This document shows positions 50,588 to 54,316 of a stretch of 54,316 bases of DNA, in pieces (within the stretch, counting starts at the first letter, position 1; every line of letters starts with the position of its first letter). The notes below the pieces were generated by a model. It was not told the origin of the DNA. It did no database searches and saw only the letters and a program-made list of their open reading frames with translations. Both the position numbers and the translations under genes were made by a program. Source of the DNA: Candidatus Omnitrophota bacterium (GTDB lineage: Bacteria > Omnitrophota > Gorgyraeia > Zapsychrales > Zapsychraceae); contig JACROV010000044.1 of assembly GCA_016214285.1 (NCBI GenBank), positions 1 through 54,316 on the forward strand. Direction: 5' to 3'.

Positions 50588-51432
50588 CACGCCTGCACGG
50601 TAATATTGTCGATCAAACGCGTCCTGCCGAACCACACGGCAAGCACGACAATCGCTTTTCCTTGAATTCTTTTAAGCGGCATGAACGTATCCGCGTCCAC
50701 GCATCCAATGTAATCGATCCGTCCTGAACTCTCCCGCGCGATACGCGAACGTATCTTGCCGACGATCACCGTCGCCAAACGATTTCCCGCGGCCACGCTT
50801 TGCCGGGCTTCTTTTAATGAACGGTACAACACGGCGGCTTCCTTGCGCTGACCCGCCGATAAATATTGATTACGTGAACTCATCGCCAGACCGTCGGCCT
50901 CACGGACCGTCGGGCAAATCTTGCAGCGCACGGGAAAATTCAGATCCCGGACCATCCGCGTTACGACCGCCGCCTGCTGGGCATCCTTCTGCCCCAGATA
51001 CAAGACATCAGGCATCACGATATTCAACAACTTTCCGACGACCGTCGTGACCCCTCTGAAATGCCCGGGGCGGAATCTGCCGCACAACCCCTGCGTCATC
51101 CGCTCCACTTCAACATATGTCAAATACCCTGCGGGATACATCTCTTTTGCCGTCGGGATAAATATTATATCAACATTTTCCTTCTTTGCCAGCTTTTTAT
51201 CTGCCGGCTCCCGACGGGGATATTTCGCGAAATCTTCCTTGGGGCCGAATTGCCCGGGGTTGACGAAAAGACTCAATACGACAATGTCATTTTCCCGTCG
51301 GCAACGGCGCAAAAGCGAGCGGTGGCCGTCGTGCAGCGCCCCCATTGTGGGGACAAAACCGACGGTCTTGCCGGCCGCTTTCGCTTTCTTGATGAACTGC
51401 TGGATGGATTTAACGGACTTTATGACACGCAT
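50587..51432 (-). CDS. panC: Pantothenate synthetase
   Basis: PanC joins pantoate and beta-alanine using ATP. The 281-residue protein has VPTMGALHDGHRSLLRRC (HIGH-like), VNPGQFGPKEDFAKYPR, YLGQKDAQQAAVVTRMV and READGLAMSSRNQYLSAGQR. It overlaps folK by one base (TAATG) and nadX at its other end. panB and panD are outside the window. Confidence 0.96.
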   Translation of the reverse strand: MRVIKSVKSIQQFIKKAKAAGKTVGFVPTMGALHDGHRSLLRRCRRENDIVVLSLFVNPGQFGPKEDFAKYPRREPADKKLAKKENVDIIFIPTAKEMYPAGYLTYVEVERMTQGLCGRFRPGHFRGVTTVVGKLLNIVMPDVLYLGQKDAQQAAVVTRMVRDLNFPVRCKICPTVREADGLAMSSRNQYLSAGQRKEAAVLYRSLKEARQSVAAGNRLATVIVGKIRSRIARESSGRIDYIGCVDADTFMPLKRIQGKAIVVLAVWFGRTRLIDNITVQA

Positions 51433-51869
51433 TAGCCGACCGGCTCCCTTCGGGAGAGTTCTTCTGCTAACCCGGGTTCAATTTCCTTTAAAGGTTCCAA
51501 AACAAAAGTCCGCTCAAACATGCGCGGATGCGGGATTTTCAATTGCGGCGTATCGATAGTGAGACGGTCATACAAAAGAATATCCAGATCGATCGTGCGC
51601 GGCCCGTTGATAACATCTCTGACCCGTCCCAGTTCCGTTTCGATGGACTGGCACACTGAGAACAATTCCAATGGAGATAATTCGGTAGAGATCTTTACGA
51701 CCGCGTTCAAGAATTTTCTTTGCGGCGGACCACCGACAGGATCAGTTTCGATGATCGTGGATTGCTTGAGCACCGAAACGCCCTTTTCCTGCAGCAAGGC
51801 GACAGCGTTCTTAATATAGCAAACACGGTCACCCAGATTCGAACCTAATGCGATATAAGCGATAGACAA
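51432..51869 (-). CDS. folK: 6-hydroxymethyl-7,8-dihydropterin pyrophosphokinase
   Basis: FolK transfers pyrophosphate to the pterin in folate synthesis. The 145-residue protein has the conserved AYIALGSNLGDR, ETDPVGGPPQRKFLNAVVKI, GRVRDVINGPRTIDLDILLYD and PHPRMFERTFVLEPL. It begins two bases before the dapL stop. The last residues (SRREPVG) come from a CTCCCTTCGGGAG palindrome. Confidence 0.95.
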   Translation of the reverse strand: MSIAYIALGSNLGDRVCYIKNAVALLQEKGVSVLKQSTIIETDPVGGPPQRKFLNAVVKISTELSPLELFSVCQSIETELGRVRDVINGPRTIDLDILLYDRLTIDTPQLKIPHPRMFERTFVLEPLKEIEPGLAEELSRREPVG

Positions 51870-51871
51870 AG

Positions 51872-53038
51872 TTACAAAACCTTTTTAAGGCGCTCCACGG
51901 CTTCGTGCAGGCGTTCTTTGGGAACGGTTAAAGCCATGCGGATGTACCCTTCACCGGCCTCGCCAAAACCGTTGCCCGGCGTGACCACGATGTCCGCCTT
52001 GTCCAAAAACGCCTTGGCCGTTTCCATCGACGTGGAAAACCCTTTCGGGATTTTCGCCCAGACATAGTACGCGGCCTTCGGCGGCGTGATCTTCCAGCCG
52101 ATGTTGCGCAGGCCGTTAATCAAAAGGTCCCGGCGCTCTTGGTAAAGCGCGCGCATTTCCTCACCCAAATGCGGCGGACTTTTTAACGCCGCGATGGCGG
52201 CGACTTGAATAGCCTGAAAGATCCCGGAATCAAAATTCGTTTTAACTTTGCCGAGCGCGGCGATCAGCGTGGGGTTCCCGCACGCCCAGCCGATGCGCCA
52301 GCCGGTCATATAATATGTTTTCGAGAAGGAATGGAATTCAATGGCCGCGTCCTTCGCCCCTTCGATCTCTAAAATACTTACCGGCTTTTCATTATCGAAA
52401 TACACTTCCGAGTAAGCCATGTCGGAGACGATGATGAATCCCTTGCTGCGCGCCAGAGCGACCAGGCCCTCATAGAACTCCCGGGGGGCGGTGACCGCGG
52501 TCGGATTATTGGGATAATTAACGAGGATCATTTTGAGATCTTTGATCTTTTCAATTTTAGCCAAGTCAGGCACAAACCCCTGGCTGGCCTTCAAGGGCAC
52601 GGGAATGATCCTCGCGCCGGCAAACAGCAGCGATGGACGGTACGCCGGGTACGCGGGGTCGGTCAACGCCACTTTGTCTTTAGGATTGATAATTCCTAAC
52701 GGTAAATGAGCGAGCCCTTCCTTGGAACCGATCAATGGATAAATTTCCGTATCCGAATTGAGCGCGACATTAAATCGCCCCTGAAACCAACGCGCGATCT
52801 CTTGGCGCAGCGCCGGCAATCCGGCATCCAGCGCGTAATGGTGGTTGCTGCCGTCATCGAGCGCCTTTTTCATCGCGTCAATGATCGGCTGATGCGTCGG
52901 GTAATCGGGATCACCAATGCCCAGATTAATGACATCCCGGCCCCGGGCCATTGCCGCTCGTTTGGCTTTATCGATCTCAACAAATAAATACGGCGGCAAT
53001 TCCTTTAACCGGTCGGCAAATTCGATGTTGATGGACAT
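51872..53038 (-). CDS. dapL: LL-diaminopimelate aminotransferase-like class I aminotransferase
   Basis: A 388-residue PLP enzyme. It begins FADRLKELPPYLFVEIDKAKRAA with INLGIGDPDYPTH, then the DapL-type GSKEGLAHLPLGIINPKD, NYPNNPTA, SDMAYSEVYFD, and the PLP lysine in SFSKTYYMTGWRIGWACG. DapL makes LL-DAP in one step for lysine and peptidoglycan. A related class I aminotransferase is the alternative. ATG 53038 has AGGGAG upstream; longer frames overlap the toxin gene. Confidence 0.85.
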   Translation of the reverse strand: MSINIEFADRLKELPPYLFVEIDKAKRAAMARGRDVINLGIGDPDYPTHQPIIDAMKKALDDGSNHHYALDAGLPALRQEIARWFQGRFNVALNSDTEIYPLIGSKEGLAHLPLGIINPKDKVALTDPAYPAYRPSLLFAGARIIPVPLKASQGFVPDLAKIEKIKDLKMILVNYPNNPTAVTAPREFYEGLVALARSKGFIIVSDMAYSEVYFDNEKPVSILEIEGAKDAAIEFHSFSKTYYMTGWRIGWACGNPTLIAALGKVKTNFDSGIFQAIQVAAIAALKSPPHLGEEMRALYQERRDLLINGLRNIGWKITPPKAAYYVWAKIPKGFSTSMETAKAFLDKADIVVTPGNGFGEAGEGYIRMALTVPKERLHEAVERLKKVL

Positions 53039-53082
53039 GCTTACTCCCTTATTTGCGGTATTCAAAAGTTGCGTTGCTGACA

Positions 53083-53400
53083 TTAGAGTTTAACGCGGAT
53101 AATCCCTTTCGGCAAATCCTTCATCACTGTTAAAACCTTTGGGATCAAAGGCGTCAGATCATCCAGACGATTTGTTTTAGCGGACAAAACGATGATCGGA
53201 ATTTTTGCCCGTAATAAATTCACCTGATATTGCAGGTTCTGATCGATCGTGATAAAAACATCAAATTTGCTTTCAGCCAGCTTTAATAATTCTCCATTTT
53301 TCTTCCCTGACCAACCTGCCTCCGCGACCGTTACAACCTTATGGCCGTGCAATTCATGCGCAAGTCTGGCAGGCAGAGATTCGTCGAGAAGTATCTTCAT
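53083..53400 (-). CDS. DUF5615 PIN-like toxin
   Basis: A 105-residue PIN-like domain: MKILLDESLPARLAHEL, GHKVVTVAEAGWSGKKNGELL, FDVFITIDQNLQYQVNL, IPIIVLSAKTNRLDDL. The acidic residues (Asp6, Glu7, Glu in GELL, Asp in TIDQN) are in PIN-like positions. Overlap with the DUF433 gene upstream (ATGA) makes a toxin-antitoxin module, whose likely activity is RNA cleavage. Confidence 0.85.
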   Translation of the reverse strand: MKILLDESLPARLAHELHGHKVVTVAEAGWSGKKNGELLKLAESKFDVFITIDQNLQYQVNLLRAKIPIIVLSAKTNRLDDLTPLIPKVLTVMKDLPKGIIRVKL

Positions 53401-53606
53401 TTGGCCAATGCTTTTTCCTTGAGGAGTTCCAGAACCTGAAGCGCCTGCTTGCGGGTAACCGACGGATAATCTTTAAGGAAATCATTCAATCTGTCTCCCG
53501 CTTCGAGATAATCAATTAACGTGCCTACCGGGACCCGGGTGCCGGAGAAGACAGGTGTTCCACCCAGAACATCCTTGGAACGCTGAATAACCAGTGGTTT
53601 AATCAT
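53397..53606 (-). CDS. DUF433 antitoxin
   Basis: A 69-residue helix-turn-helix-like DUF433 protein: VLGGTPVFSGTRVPVGTLIDYLEAGDRLNDFLKDYPSVTRKQALQVLEL, with the family signature GTPVFxGTRVPV. It is the first gene of the pair and has an AAGGAGGG site. The order antitoxin-toxin is standard for these modules. Confidence 0.88.
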   Translation of the reverse strand: MIKPLVIQRSKDVLGGTPVFSGTRVPVGTLIDYLEAGDRLNDFLKDYPSVTRKQALQVLELLKEKALAK

Positions 53607-53661
53607 AGGGATACCCTCCTTTAAAATATGTGTCCCTCAAAAATTGAGAAAAGCAGTTCCC

Positions 53662-54156
53662 TTATTCTTTCTTATTCCCTTGATATGCTCTTTCTCTAAA
53701 CAAAATTTGCTTTTCTATCGCATCAAAAACATCTTCTGGTGCAGCAGTATCTATTCCATAGCTTTTTCTTGTAACCTTCAATATTATCTTTGTATCTGTA
53801 TCGCTAACCTTGCTCAAATTAAAACCAAAGATCTTTCCCGGGATGTTAAAATTAGGTCCGAAATCCCTCGCTGAAATTATACCTTTATCATAATCTTTTA
53901 TAAAAATTGTCGCACCCCAATCGTGTATCACATCTACAATGGCTAAAAAAGCATCATCGTAAGAATAACTAAATAGGGTTATGCCCTTGACTACCACTTC
54001 CAGCATACGATGGGCACGAAATCCTGTTGCACTGTTCATCAAAGGCATAACCCTATAACTAAATTGCTTTTCATATACATAGCCTGTACCCTCAATGTCT
54101 TTTTGGGAATGTACATTCAAATCATGCAAGTTAGCACAGCCGGCGAGTAATGGCAC
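53662..54156 (-). pseudogene. Lipoprotein gene, 5'-truncated by an IS and carrying an in-frame MITE
   Basis: The frame encodes a lipoprotein-like segment: FQALFIVPLLAGCANL, with the lipobox LAGC, but the part before VPLL has no start codon. The codons upstream run into the terminal repeat of an insertion sequence at 54183 and meet a stop. A GTG at 54154-54156 would leave only six residues before the Cys. Residues 35-64 (30 residues, counted from GTG) come from the MITE plus duplication. The rest (DDAFLAIVDVIHDWGATIFIKDYDKGIISARDFG) resembles small lipoproteins of unknown function. It may be inactive since the IS arrived. Confidence 0.65.
53975..54054 (-). mobile_element. 80-bp MITE, copy 2, in frame in the lipoprotein gene
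   Basis: The same 80 bases as at 42108-42187 in opposite orientation, without any difference. A perfect 10-bp duplication ATAACTAAAT flanks it (53965-53974 and 54055-54064). It duplicates Phe-Ser-Tyr in the host protein. It is read in the opposite direction to copy 1 relative to the host gene, giving a different stop-free peptide. Confidence 0.92.
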
Positions 54157-54182
54157 AATGAATAAAGCCTGAAAAATTTTAT

Positions 54183-54316
54183 AGGGTTATGCCCTTGATG
54201 ACCATTACTACTAAATCTTGTGGATATGATTCAATCTTTACCGCCATGAATATCTTGAGCCGTAACCGGAGCGATATTTACCGCTTGTTGGATAAGGCGG
54301 TAGAACAACAATCCAC
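54183..54316 (+). mobile_element. Left end of an insertion sequence sharing the MITE terminal repeat
   Basis: AGGGTTATGCCCTTGA at 54183-54198 matches the MITE ends, and the similarity extends to ATGACC. The neighbouring AAAATTTTAT (54173-54182) would be its target duplication. The element continues beyond the window. Confidence 0.7.
54198..54316 (+). CDS. Start of a probable transposase, runs off the window
   Basis: An open frame of 39 codons starts at the ATG within the terminal repeat (54198) or at 54246. It includes MNILSRNRSDIYRLLDKA, helical and polar like a transposase N-terminus. The catalytic region is not visible, so the family is not assigned. The 10-bp target duplications of the related MITEs would fit an IS4-type enzyme, but this is inference. 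Confidence 0.45.
   Translation, partial: MTITTKSCGYDSIFTAMNILSRNRSDIYRLLDKAVEQQS

Noticed and set aside
54183-54316. A third copy of the 80-bp MITE at the right edge
   Set aside because: Similarity ends after about 22 bases and an open frame follows; it fits the end of a larger element better.

Overview
This 54 kb window looks like one contig of an uncultivated, Gram-negative-like bacterium of moderate GC. The gene set has secDF as one gene, a PilM-PilN fusion, ExbB/ExbD, a secretin, the GatCAB pathway and an LL-diaminopimelate aminotransferase. That suggests the PVC side of the tree (an Omnitrophota-like lineage), but this is an inference from gene content, not a phylogeny. Apart from one PilZ gene and the transposase fragments at the two ends, every gene is on the minus strand, in long, tightly coupled operons.

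Layout by window coordinate; transcription runs right to left. 1-300: the 3' end of an IS4-like transposase abuts a truncated mgtC. 0.3-6.4 kb: gatC-gatA-gatB-ctpA-tsaD, with ybgC upstream. 6.6 kb: PilZ protein on the plus strand. 7-10.2 kb: an orphan adenine methylase, a DUF1016-SNase fusion nuclease and rsmA, set among palindromic repeats. 10.3-23.6 kb: hisD-hisB-hisH-hisA-hisF-hisI-trpE-rpsP-yajC-secDF-mfd(short form)-surA-like-pdxA-small membrane protein. Two copies of a ~122-nt hairpin element lie inside this run. 23.6-28 kb: recA-recX-alaS behind a consensus promoter. 28-30.7 kb: GT-C/TPR membrane protein, rsmE lacking its usual N-terminal domain, and tRNA-Ala(CGC). 30.8-33.9 kb: five prepilin-like genes behind a probable c-di-GMP riboswitch and terminator. 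33.9-41.5 kb: pilus/T2SS machine (HTH-pilMN-pilO-pilP-secretin-ATPase-platform). 41.5-46.4 kb: TPR-exbB-exbD-TonB-like-zinc ribbon-PilX-like cluster. 46.5-49.7 kb: uvrA and a duplicated small basic protein. 49.8-53.6 kb: dapL-folK-panC-nadX and a DUF433/DUF5615 toxin-antitoxin pair. 53.6 kb to the end: a truncated lipoprotein gene and the left end of a second insertion sequence.

The strongest new signal is an 80-bp miniature transposable element present in two identical, oppositely oriented copies (42108-42187 and 53975-54054). Each has 16-bp terminal inverted repeats and a perfect 10-bp target duplication. Insert plus duplication is 90 bp, exactly 30 codons, and both host genes are read straight through it. 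The same terminal repeat starts at 54183, where a reading frame running off the window may be the transposase of the full-length partner. Other short palindromic or quasi-repetitive sequences also sit in frame inside genes (hisF, dam, the SNase gene, the TonB-like gene), so this genome seems to tolerate protein-coding insertions of repeats.

A second theme is c-di-GMP control of the pilus. The window has a riboswitch in front of the prepilins, an MshEN domain on the pilus ATPase and a PilZ protein, but no cyclase or phosphodiesterase. All family assignments come from reading motifs by eye; no database search was run.
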